From: Brevibacterium sp. UCMA 11754
GTDB taxonomy: Bacteria; Actinomycetota; Actinomycetes; Actinomycetales; Brevibacteriaceae
NCBI RefSeq assembly: GCF_021532275.1
Contig: NZ_JACBOT010000025.1
Span: forward strand, 62,001-126,000
DNA: 64,000 bases
Direction: 5' to 3'
The notes beneath the pieces are model-generated. The model was given only the letters and a program-made list of their open reading frames with translations, did no database searches and had not been told where the DNA came from. Made by a program: the position numbers and the translations under genes. This document shows positions 56,884-64,000 of the stretch, piece by piece (the stretch's first letter is position 1; every line of letters starts with the position of its first letter).

Positions 56884-58032
56884 TCAGGACTTCCTTGGGT
56901 CGATGTCCCCGCTCTTGATCCGTTCCCGCAGATCGGCGATGCTGCGCCCTGCGTCGGACGTCTGGCTGAGGAAACCGTCCTCGGCGGCGATCCTCACGCC
57001 GCCGTTGTCGATCGTGCCCTTGTAGCGGCGGTCGGCAACAAGGAATCCACCCATCTCGGTGGGGTCCTCCTTCGAGGCTTCGGCCACCTCGTCGGGATTC
57101 TTGCTCTGCGGCCATTCGGCAAACATGCTCCGCAGTCCACGGCGGATGTTCGGCTCGATCGTCGCGATGATCGTGTCGCTGAAGGCCCCGGACGCTCCAT
57201 ACCAGATGACCTTCGGCAGAATCGGGTCTTCGCCCTTGTCTTCCGGCTTGGGCTCTTCGGTGGTCAGAGCCTGCTGCTTCTCGGTGGCCGCGGTGACCAC
57301 TCCCATCGCTGCCGACGACCCGAAGGGGACGACGACGTCGACGTCCGAATCATGGGCTGCGTCGAAGAAGTCCTTCCCCGCATCGCTGGTGTCGGCCACG
57401 GTCCGATCATCGACCGCTTCCTCCCGGAAGGACTTCACGTGCTCGACGTCCTCATCGGCTTCGTCGTTGTAGAGGTCGACGCCGGCGTCGAAGGCGTCGA
57501 GTATCTTCTTCGCCTGCGGGAACCCTCGTGACACGACCGTGCCGACCTCACCCGATTCACTCGCCGTGGCCGCAATGTACCCGGCGATGAAGGCCGGCGG
57601 CACGAGGTCGAAGTCAATGCTGAGCACATTGTCCGGGAAGTCATCGTGACCACTGGCCACACCCAGGTAGAGGCCCTTGGAGTGGGCTCTGGCCTGGTCT
57701 GCCAGTTCGTCGGCGCCCCCGGGCCCGAGCACTGTCGTCAGCGCGCAGTCCTTATCGTTCATCCTCTTCAGAGCCGCCGAGGTGGCCGATGAGTTGGTCA
57801 CCCGCTGGCTCGATGTCGCGGAGAACAGTCCCTGAGACCGTGCCAGCTCCGTCTCCGCCAGAGTGAGAGCCCCAGCAGAGTGGTCGTCGAATCCTGCCGG
57901 AGCCGAGATCATGCACCCGAGTGTGGCATCTTCGACTGGCTCGGGAGCCGTCATCGAGCATGCGCTCAGTGCCACCAGGCTCAATGCGCTGAAGCCGGCG
58001 CCCAGCGCCGTGCTCATGACCTTCACTCTCAT
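56884..58032 (-). CDS. BMP-family nucleoside-binding lipoprotein
   Basis: 382 residues from the ATG at 58032 (58020 possible). GAGFSALSLVALSAC is a signal peptide with lipobox Cys. TLAETELARSQGLFSATSSQRV, DNVLSIDFDLVPPAFIAGYIAATASESGEVGTV and DVDVVVPFGSSAAMGVVTAA match the BMP (basic membrane protein, PnrA-like) periplasmic-binding family, which binds purine nucleosides for ABC uptake. No permease or ATPase is adjacent. Upstream of the adenosine deaminase by 70 bp on the same strand. Confidence 0.85.
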   Translation of the reverse strand: MRVKVMSTALGAGFSALSLVALSACSMTAPEPVEDATLGCMISAPAGFDDHSAGALTLAETELARSQGLFSATSSQRVTNSSATSAALKRMNDKDCALTTVLGPGGADELADQARAHSKGLYLGVASGHDDFPDNVLSIDFDLVPPAFIAGYIAATASESGEVGTVVSRGFPQAKKILDAFDAGVDLYNDEADEDVEHVKSFREEAVDDRTVADTSDAGKDFFDAAHDSDVDVVVPFGSSAAMGVVTAATEKQQALTTEEPKPEDKGEDPILPKVIWYGASGAFSDTIIATIEPNIRRGLRSMFAEWPQSKNPDEVAEASKEDPTEMGGFLVADRRYKGTIDNGGVRIAAEDGFLSQTSDAGRSIADLRERIKSGDIDPRKS

Positions 58033-58246
58033 GTCTCCAAGATTATCGGTTCCACCTGAGTCCCCGGTGGAGCCGGGGCACCTAACCACTTCGACGTTCA
58101 CGTTTACGAGGAGCCGAAGACGCGGAAAATGCCAGCTGTCGAACGATGAATGATATTGGATTTTCAACAAGACCGCTTGTTAATGAAACCTCGCGGCGAG
58201 TAACGTGATTACTATCTGCCCAATGGAGCGAGAAAGGCACTAGCCA

Positions 58247-58378
58247 ATGCTTCAGAAGCACGTACACGGCCTCGCAATCAAGCTGCTTATGGCGTTCATG
58301 GTCGCTATTGGTCTGCTTGCATCAATCGCCGCCGCACGGGAGACCGAAGCCGTAAGTCCAATGTGTGGTGGCCAGTGA
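58247..58378 (+). CDS. short exported peptide, possible signal or toxin
   Basis: 43 residues. HGLAIKLLMAFMVAIGLLASIAAA is a membrane-spanning or cleavable signal sequence, and the remaining RETEAVSPMCGGQ is a short tail with one Cys. GAGAAAGG lies 11 bases upstream. The stop overlaps the GTG of the next gene (GTGA), so translation is linked. The size and layout are like precursors of small secreted peptides. No family is recognised. Confidence 0.5.
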   Translation: MLQKHVHGLAIKLLMAFMVAIGLLASIAAARETEAVSPMCGGQ

Positions 58379-58887
58379 GCGCTGAATCAACGAGCGAAGT
58401 CGTTCGACGACTTCAGAAGGATGCTGATCAACGGCGCGCGTGGGTCGCAGAGTGGGCGCGCGGGGTGGAAGCCGGAGTTGAGCAGGCAGACTTCGATCGA
58501 CTGTGGAGAAGCGTCCTCTCGCTCTGTGATCCACGTAATATCGTGGCGTGCAACCGGGTGCGCGTGGATCCCAGGCGTTCGGTAGTGCTTGCGTTGGTGT
58601 TCGATCCGCACCGGACGCGCAGCGAGATCCAAGAGCTCGATCTGGCGCACCACGTCTGTGTCCGGCGGTCGAAGTGGAACCGAGCGACACTGGACGATGC
58701 ACACAGCCTTATCGAAGACCTCGGGGATCATAATGTGAAGGAGATACGTGAGTCGATCACCCCTACCGGGGATCTCCGATTCGACATAAAACTGACCTCG
58801 CCGCCGATAAGACAGACGATGACGCGAATAGCAGAATATCCTGATGGCTTGTTCGTCATTGAACAGCCTCATGATTTCGCGGATTAG
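58375..58887 (+). CDS. hypothetical protein coupled to the small peptide
   Basis: 170 residues from the GTG at 58375. SEVVRRLQKDADQRRAWVAEWARGVEAGV and ADFDRLWRSVLSLCDPRNIVACNRVRVDPRRSVVLALVFDPHRTRSEIQELDLAHHV look like a soluble alpha/beta protein with no signal or membrane segment. The reverse-strand frame over this stretch is less protein-like. Codon use is less GC-biased than in neighbours, so recent transfer is possible. I do not recognise a family. An immunity or processing partner of the peptide is one idea. Confidence 0.6.
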   Translation: MSAESTSEVVRRLQKDADQRRAWVAEWARGVEAGVEQADFDRLWRSVLSLCDPRNIVACNRVRVDPRRSVVLALVFDPHRTRSEIQELDLAHHVCVRRSKWNRATLDDAHSLIEDLGDHNVKEIRESITPTGDLRFDIKLTSPPIRQTMTRIAEYPDGLFVIEQPHDFAD

Positions 58888-58931
58888 GGCGTGACTCCCT
58901 TGTTGGCGAAGCCATGTCAAGGAGCTATGCT

Positions 58932-60158
58932 CTAGTCCTTTTCCAGGACCTTCAGCGCGGTCGCAGTGAAGATGCGGGCGGCGATCTCGACGCTGTCCTC
59001 GTCGATGAGCAAGTCACCCTGGTGAATGTCGTATGTCGTTCCCCCAGGGGTGCGGGTGCCCATACGGACGAGCGCCCCGGGGCAATGCGTGAGATACCAA
59101 GCGAAGTCTTCACCGCCCATGGACTGCGGGGTCAGCTGGACGGAGTTCTCGCCGAGTTCACCGCGAACGGCGGACTCGATGAGCGCGACCTGGTCTTCGG
59201 TGTTGACCACCGGCGGGACACCTCGGCGGTGATCGAGGTCGACGGTGACCCCGTACGGGCCGGCGATGCGCTCGACCAGCTCAGGGAGCACCTCGGCGAC
59301 CTGGTTCCAGCCGTCGACGTCGAGGCAACGCAGAGTTCCGCGCAGAATCCCCTCGCTGGGCACCACATTGGCCGCGTGACCGGCGCTGATCTCGCCCCAT
59401 ACGAGGGAGATCGCGTGGCGCGGATCGATGAGACGGCCCAGCGTCGAAGGCAGGTCAGTGGCGAGTTTGCCCAACGCGTAGACAAGGTCTTCGGTCAGAT
59501 GGGGCCGTGAGGTGTGCCCGCCGTGGCCTGAGAGACGGATGATGACGGTATCGCCGGCCGCGGTGATGGCTCCGATGCGCGAACCGATCCGACCGACGTC
59601 GACATTGGGGTCGCAGTGGACGGCGTAGACCTCGGGCACATCGTCGAGGACACCCTGGGAGATGACGCGCAGCGCCCCGCCGGGGGTGACTTCCTCGCCG
59701 GGCTGGAAGATGAGTCGCACCCGTCCGCCGAGCCCGCCGGGTCTGGATTCGTGGAGTCGCTGCAGGGCGATGGCTGCGCCGACGAGTCCGGTCAGGTGCA
59801 CGTCGTGACCGCAGGCGTGTGCCACACCGGTCACCGTCGAGGCGAAGTCCTCGTCGATGAGGTCATCGATGGGCAACGCGTCGATGTCAGCTCGAAGCCC
59901 TAGGGCGATCGGACCCTCGCCGACTTCGCAGACGACGCCTGTGCCCTCGAGTCGCCGAGGTGACAGACCGGCCGCTTCAAGACGTCGGATGATCTTGTCC
60001 GTGGTGTCGAACTCCTGGAAGGACAGTTCCGGGTGCGCATGGATGTCGCGGCGGAAATCGATGAGCTCTGCACCGATCTCAGCAATTGTCGAGCTGATCA
60101 CGTCTGGTCCTTCTGGGAGCGCGACGCCGCCTGGGCGCGGTTCGGATATCTGAGACAT
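58932..60158 (-). CDS. M20-family metal-dependent amidohydrolase
   Basis: 408 residues from the ATG at 60158; no clear ribosome site. LIDFRRDIHAHPELSFQEFDTT, LGLRADIDALPI, GVAHACGHDVHLTGLVGAAIAL (metal ligands), LIFQPGEEVTPGGALRVI (catalytic Glu) and GGEDFAWYL are the M20D aminoacylase/hippuricase signatures. Cleaves N-acylated amino acids or similar amides. Single gene; no regulator is adjacent. Confidence 0.93.
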   Translation of the reverse strand: MSQISEPRPGGVALPEGPDVISSTIAEIGAELIDFRRDIHAHPELSFQEFDTTDKIIRRLEAAGLSPRRLEGTGVVCEVGEGPIALGLRADIDALPIDDLIDEDFASTVTGVAHACGHDVHLTGLVGAAIALQRLHESRPGGLGGRVRLIFQPGEEVTPGGALRVISQGVLDDVPEVYAVHCDPNVDVGRIGSRIGAITAAGDTVIIRLSGHGGHTSRPHLTEDLVYALGKLATDLPSTLGRLIDPRHAISLVWGEISAGHAANVVPSEGILRGTLRCLDVDGWNQVAEVLPELVERIAGPYGVTVDLDHRRGVPPVVNTEDQVALIESAVRGELGENSVQLTPQSMGGEDFAWYLTHCPGALVRMGTRTPGGTTYDIHQGDLLIDEDSVEIAARIFTATALKVLEKD

Positions 60159-60262
60159 TGACTGCAATGCTAAGCATTCAGCGTCACATTTGGGCGCACT
60201 GCGACCAATTTCGACATACTCCGCCTGCGACTCCGGCCTGGGAGACCGGATACAGCACTTGC

Positions 60263-61378
60263 CTACAGCAGATCGTCGAGACCGCGCTCACCGGCGGCCG
60301 AGACTGCCTTCTTCACATCCTGGGCGTGGGAGCGGGAGGTGATCAGCAGGACGTCCTCGGTGTCGACGACGACGAGATCGTCGAGGCCGACGATCGCGAC
60401 CGTGCGCGGCTTCTTGGACTCGGAGAAGACGACCCCTGAGGCGTCGATCTCGAGGAGGTCGCAGTTCTGACCGATCGAGATGACTCCCGCGGGCTCACCG
60501 GGCACCGGCTGGCGCAGGCGTGCCACGGAGTCGAAGTCGCCGACGTCGTCCCAGCCGAAGTCGCCGGGGATGACGATGACACGGCCGGCCGCGGCAGCGG
60601 GCTCGGCGACGACGTAATCGATGGCGCGCTTCTCCAGCCCGGGCCACACCTCGGCGAGCACCTCGGCCTGAGCATCGGAGCCCCACGCTTGCGCAATCCG
60701 AGACAGCCCCGCAAACAGAGTCGGATCCTCAGTTTCGAGGACCTCGAGGAGGGCGGAGGCCTTGGCAATGAACATGCCGGCGTTCCAGCGGTAGCGGCCG
60801 GAGTTGACGTAGGCGCGGGCCGTGCTCGCAGCCGGCTTCTCGGCGAAGGCCATGGCTCGCCGCGCAGTCGGTGCGCCGTCGAGGCCAAGCAGGTCACCGG
60901 TCTCGATGTAGCCATAGGCGGTGGCGGGGTTGCGGGGCATGATGCCGACGGTGACGATGTCACCGGTCTCGGCGGCAGCGCAGGCCTGGTCGATGACCAG
61001 CCGGAACTCGTCGACGTTGGTGATTGAATGGTCTGCGGAGAACGAGCCGACGATCGCGTCCGGGTCCTCCTGTGCGATGAGCATGGTCGCGAGACCGATC
61101 GCGGCTGCCGAATCCTTCGGCGACGGCTCGGCGAGGATCTTGTGCACCGCGATCTCGGGAAGCTGCTCGGCGACCTGATCACGGTGGCTCTCCCCCGTCA
61201 CGACCCACACGTTCTCGGGTCCGACGAGGGGTGCGACACGATCCCAAGTTGACTGGATCAGGCTCCGGCCCGTACCCAACACGTCATGGAGGAACTTCGG
61301 CGATGCCTTGCGGGAGAGCGGCCAGAGCCGGGTTCCGGATCCGCCGGCGGGGATGATGGCGTGGAAGTGTGTGTTCAC
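60263..61378 (-). CDS. manC: mannose-1-phosphate guanylyltransferase
   Basis: 371 residues. HAIIPAGGSGTRLWPLSRKASPKFLHDVLG is the nucleotidyltransferase signature, with EPSPKDSAAAIGLATMLI, FSADHSITN, TAYGYIETGD, FAEKP and SGRYRWNAGMFI in standard order. It makes GDP-mannose from mannose-1-phosphate and GTP for glycans and lipoglycans. It lacks the C-terminal isomerase domain of bifunctional enzymes. Divergent from sdhC. Confidence 0.94.
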   Translation of the reverse strand: MNTHFHAIIPAGGSGTRLWPLSRKASPKFLHDVLGTGRSLIQSTWDRVAPLVGPENVWVVTGESHRDQVAEQLPEIAVHKILAEPSPKDSAAAIGLATMLIAQEDPDAIVGSFSADHSITNVDEFRLVIDQACAAAETGDIVTVGIMPRNPATAYGYIETGDLLGLDGAPTARRAMAFAEKPAASTARAYVNSGRYRWNAGMFIAKASALLEVLETEDPTLFAGLSRIAQAWGSDAQAEVLAEVWPGLEKRAIDYVVAEPAAAAGRVIVIPGDFGWDDVGDFDSVARLRQPVPGEPAGVISIGQNCDLLEIDASGVVFSESKKPRTVAIVGLDDLVVVDTEDVLLITSRSHAQDVKKAVSAAGERGLDDLL

Positions 61379-61694
61379 ACCATCAGTGTCTCAAAGTTCG
61401 GGCACTCTCTGACCGATGTTGTCCGCCGTGTCGGGGTGAGGAGAACCGTAACCGGACTGGCTCAAACCCGGAAAGGATTCCGACTCACCAGGTCAGCCCG
61501 GCGGCCAGAATCATTAGCACATACAGCCGTGATGTAATTGAATTTCAACGCATCCGAGAATGACCGCTGTGAGGGAACTGCCAGGAACTTAATGTGATCC
61601 ACCACGCTCAGGCGCAGCTCGACTGGCAACCAGGCGGCGTTCGGCGTAGTTTCTTGATGTACACAGTCGATTAATCCAAGATGGAGGATGCTCC
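61379..61694. other. 316-bp intergenic region between manC and sdhC
   Basis: No gene is visible. It should hold the divergent promoters of manC and of the sdh operon. AT-rich stretches around 61500-61550 (ATTAGCACATAC, TGTAATTGAATTTCAA) and TTCTTGATGTACACAG near 61652 are the most promoter-like. GGAGG at 61684 is the sdhC ribosome site. No clear palindrome was found. Confidence 0.6.
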
Positions 61695-62072
61695 GTGGCC
61701 AAAGCGTCTACGGGCACTCTGTACCGAGGAAATGAAGGAATGTGGTCCTGGGTCGCGCATCGCGTCACAGGCGTCGGAATCTTCTTCTTTCTGTTGGTCC
61801 ACGTGCTCGATACTGCACTCGTTCGCGTCTCACCCGAGGCATATAACGCCGTGATCGGAACCTACAAGACTCCGGTCATGGCATTCGGTGAGATCGCACT
61901 CGTCGCCGCGATCGCATTCCATGCGTTCAACGGTCTTCGCGTCATTCTCGTCGACTTCTCGAAGAGCGGACCGAAAAATCAGAAGAAACTGTTCTGGGGA
62001 GTCATCATCGTATGGCTCATCATTATGATCGCCTTCATCCCCCGCCAGCTGATGCACACGTTCGGAGGATGA
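61695..62072 (+). CDS. sdhC: succinate dehydrogenase cytochrome b subunit
   Basis: 125 residues from a GTG with GGAGG upstream. TLYRGNEGMWSWVAHRVTGVGIFFFLLVHVLDTAL carries the conserved Ser-x-x-HRxTG region and heme His, and IALVAAIAFHAFNGLRVILVDF the second conserved His. Three membrane helices. It anchors complex II in the membrane and binds quinone and heme b. First gene of sdhC-sdhD-sdhA. Confidence 0.95.
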   Translation: MAKASTGTLYRGNEGMWSWVAHRVTGVGIFFFLLVHVLDTALVRVSPEAYNAVIGTYKTPVMAFGEIALVAAIAFHAFNGLRVILVDFSKSGPKNQKKLFWGVIIVWLIIMIAFIPRQLMHTFGG

Positions 62073-62073
62073 C

Positions 62074-62526
62074 ATGAGCACAACATCGATCCCGGCTCCG
62101 CGCACCGGCTACTCGCGCCACAAATCAACACGTTCGAAGTTCGAGATGTTCGCATGGCTGTTCATGCGCATCTCCGGCGTCGTCCTCATCATCCTCATCT
62201 TCGGTCACCTCTTCGTGAACCTGTGGGCCGGAGAAGGCGTCCAGGCCATCGACTTCGGGTTCGTGGCCGGCAAATGGGCCAGCCCGTTCTGGCAGATCTG
62301 GGATCTGCTGATGCTGTGGCTGGCAATGCTGCACGGCACCAACGGCCTGCGCACCATCATCATGGACTATGCCGAGAAGCCCGGCACCCGCATGGCTCTG
62401 CAGATGATCCTCTACATCGCTTCGGTCATCGTCATCGTGCTCGGCACGCTCGTCATCTTCACATTCGATCCCTGCCCGGCCGGAGCCGACCCAGCATTGC
62501 TGGCGTCGTTCTGCTCGGCCGCATAG
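62074..62526 (+). CDS. sdhD: succinate dehydrogenase membrane anchor subunit
   Basis: 150 residues, one base after sdhC. FEMFAWLFMRISGVVLIILIFGHLFVNLW has the conserved heme His, and LMLWLAMLHGTNGLRTIIMDYAEKPG the second. Three membrane helices; together with SdhC it forms the anchor of complex II. Confidence 0.94.
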   Translation: MSTTSIPAPRTGYSRHKSTRSKFEMFAWLFMRISGVVLIILIFGHLFVNLWAGEGVQAIDFGFVAGKWASPFWQIWDLLMLWLAMLHGTNGLRTIIMDYAEKPGTRMALQMILYIASVIVIVLGTLVIFTFDPCPAGADPALLASFCSAA

Positions 62527-62536
62527 AAGGAGAAAC

Positions 62537-64000
62537 ATGCAGGTACATCAATACGACGTCATCATCGTCGGTGCCGGTGGCGCCGGGATGCGTGCAGCGA
62601 TCGAATCGGGCCAGCGTGCCCGGACCGCAGTCCTGACCAAGCTCTACCCCACGCGTTCGCACACCGGTGCGGCCCAGGGCGGCATGTGCGCCGCATTGGC
62701 GAATGTGGAAGAGGACAACTGGGAGTGGCACACCTTCGACACGGTCAAGGGCGGTGACTACCTCGTCGACCAGGATGCCGCCGAGGTCATGGCCAAGGAA
62801 GCCATCGATGCCGTCCTCGATCTCGAGAAGATGGGGCTGCCCTTCAACAGGACCCCCGAAGGCAAGATCGATCAGCGTCGCTTCGGTGGTCACACCCGTG
62901 ACCACGGCAAGTCCCCGGTCCGTCGCTCCTGCTACGCAGCCGACCGCACCGGTCACATGATCCTCCAGACTCTGTACCAGAACTGCGTCAAGCACGGCGT
63001 CGAGTTCTACAACGAGTTCTACGTCCTCGACCTGGCCATGACCGAGGTCGACGGAGTCCGCCGTCCGGCGGGCGTCGTCGCCTACGAACTGGCCACCGGC
63101 GAGATCCACCTGTTCCAGGCCAAGTCGGTCGTCTTCGCAACCGGCGGCGTGGGCAAGGTCTTCAAGACCACCTCAAATGCACACACTCTGACCGGTGACG
63201 GCATGGCCGTGGCCTACAACCGGGGCATCCCGCTCGAGGACATGGAGTTCTTCCAGTTCCACCCGACCGGTCTGGCCGGTCTGGGCATCCTGCTCTCCGA
63301 GGCGGCTCGCGGTGAGGGTGCGATCCTGCGCAACTCCGACGGTGAGCGCTTCATGGAACGCTACGCCCCGACGATCAAGGACCTCGCTCCTCGTGACATC
63401 GTGGCCCGTTCCATGGCCAATGAGGTGCGCGAAGGCCGCGGCTGCGGTCCGAACAAGGACTACGTCCTGCTCGACCTCACCCACCTCGAGCCCGCGCACA
63501 TCGATGCGAAGCTGCCCGACATCACCGAGTTCGCCCGCACCTACCTCGGTGTGGAGCCCTACACGGAGCCGGTGCCGGTCTTCCCGACCGCGCACTACGC
63601 CATGGGCGGCATTCCGACCAATGTCGGCGCCGAGGTGCTCGCGGACAATGACAACGTCATCCCCGGCCTCTACGCCGCTGGTGAGGTTGCCTGCGTGTCC
63701 GTGCACGGTTCGAACCGCCTGGGCACGAACTCGCTGCTCGACATCAACGTCTTCGGCAAGCGCGCCGGCATCGCCGCCGCGGAATATGCGAAGACTGCTG
63801 ACTTCGTCGAGCTGCCGGAAGGCGCTGAGGGCGATACCGTCGCACTTCTCGAGAAGATGCGGACCTCCGACGGCACCGAACGCATCGGCGCCATTCGCAA
63901 GGATCTGCAGGAGCTCATGGACGCCAACGTCCAGGTCTTCCGCACTGACGAGACTCTGCGCGAAGCGCTTGATGAGATCGCGAAACTGCGTGAACGTTAT
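62537..64000 (+). CDS. sdhA: succinate dehydrogenase flavoprotein subunit, 5' part
   Basis: 488 residues are visible from the ATG at 62537 (AGAAGGAG upstream); the frame is open at the window end. YDVIIVGAGGAGMRAAIE binds FAD and RSHTGAAQGG carries the covalent-FAD His42. RRSCYAADRTGH, EFFQFHPTGL, SEAARGEGAILRN, PTAHYAMGGIPTN and GLYAAGEVACVSVHGSNRLGTNSLLD are the SdhA blocks with catalytic His and Arg. It oxidises succinate to fumarate. The C-terminal ~100 residues and sdhB should follow. Confidence 0.97.
   Translation, partial: MQVHQYDVIIVGAGGAGMRAAIESGQRARTAVLTKLYPTRSHTGAAQGGMCAALANVEEDNWEWHTFDTVKGGDYLVDQDAAEVMAKEAIDAVLDLEKMGLPFNRTPEGKIDQRRFGGHTRDHGKSPVRRSCYAADRTGHMILQTLYQNCVKHGVEFYNEFYVLDLAMTEVDGVRRPAGVVAYELATGEIHLFQAKSVVFATGGVGKVFKTTSNAHTLTGDGMAVAYNRGIPLEDMEFFQFHPTGLAGLGILLSEAARGEGAILRNSDGERFMERYAPTIKDLAPRDIVARSMANEVREGRGCGPNKDYVLLDLTHLEPAHIDAKLPDITEFARTYLGVEPYTEPVPVFPTAHYAMGGIPTNVGAEVLADNDNVIPGLYAAGEVACVSVHGSNRLGTNSLLDINVFGKRAGIAAAEYAKTADFVELPEGAEGDTVALLEKMRTSDGTERIGAIRKDLQELMDANVQVFRTDETLREALDEIAKLRERY

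Noticed and set aside
58387..58920. 177-residue minus-strand frame opposite the peptide-coupled gene
   Set aside because: Lower protein-likeness, no ribosome site, and the plus-strand pair is linked by a GTGA overlap.

Overview
The window looks like chromosomal DNA of a high-GC actinobacterium, most likely a Brevibacterium-like member of the Micrococcales. This is inferred from base composition, many GTG starts, a mycothiol-type DinB/MDMPI gene, the sdhC-sdhD-sdhA order and the DUF3618 plus GroES-like pair. No rRNA gene is present to confirm it. I found three tRNA genes (His-GTG, Lys-CTT, Leu-TAG), no CRISPR array and no transposase.

Left flank (1-10.6 kb): the end of a siderophore-interacting protein; a large LPRTG-anchored beta-propeller protein; a PfkB-type sugar kinase coupled to a DHDPS-family aldolase; Ohr; tRNA-His; two surface proteins rich in Ser, Asp or Pro; a cytidine deaminase fused to an ASCH domain; and a DUF3618 plus GroES-like pair.

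Integrated element (10632-21081, about 10.4 kb): it sits in the 3' end of tRNA-Lys and is bounded by 38-bp direct repeats. A tyrosine integrase and XRE repressor read left. An AlpA-like protein and about sixteen short, tightly overlapping genes read right, including a DUF6011 protein, several Cys-rich mini-proteins, a DUF3631 P-loop ATPase, an HGGxSP protein and a coiled-coil protein. At the right end are an exported protein and a two-TM partner that look like cargo. No capsid, portal, large terminase, relaxase or FtsK gene is recognisable, so it resembles a phage satellite or minimal integrative element rather than a prophage or ICE.

Middle (21-41 kb): a GntR-controlled 5-oxoproline cluster (NRAMP-like transporter, PxpA, YcsI, PxpB-PxpC fusion, biotin carboxylase-BCCP); Bcp peroxiredoxin; tRNA-Leu; GNAT, MerR and DUF1772 genes; a frameshifted MDMPI pseudogene; and two amide or amine catabolic modules, each pairing a hydrolase with an APC permease beside a local repressor (GntR with nitrilase, TetR with YtcJ-type amidohydrolase). 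An ArsR-SRPBCC-SnoaL-TfoX cassette follows.

Right part (41-64 kb): an acyl-CoA thioesterase; PadR, HAAS membrane protein and a UvrA2-like ATPase; an RsmC-like methyltransferase; a universal stress protein; threonine aldolase; sucCD; MarR and GNAT genes; a lipoprotein; an FAD monooxygenase; adenosine deaminase with a BMP-type nucleoside-binding lipoprotein; a 43-residue exported peptide coupled to an unknown protein in locally AT-richer DNA; an M20 amidohydrolase; mannose-1-phosphate guanylyltransferase; and sdhC, sdhD and most of sdhA. Clear palindromic operators lie in front of the MarR, PadR, MerR, TetR and GntR systems. Short GC-rich tandem repeats recur inside or next to several otherwise conserved enzymes.
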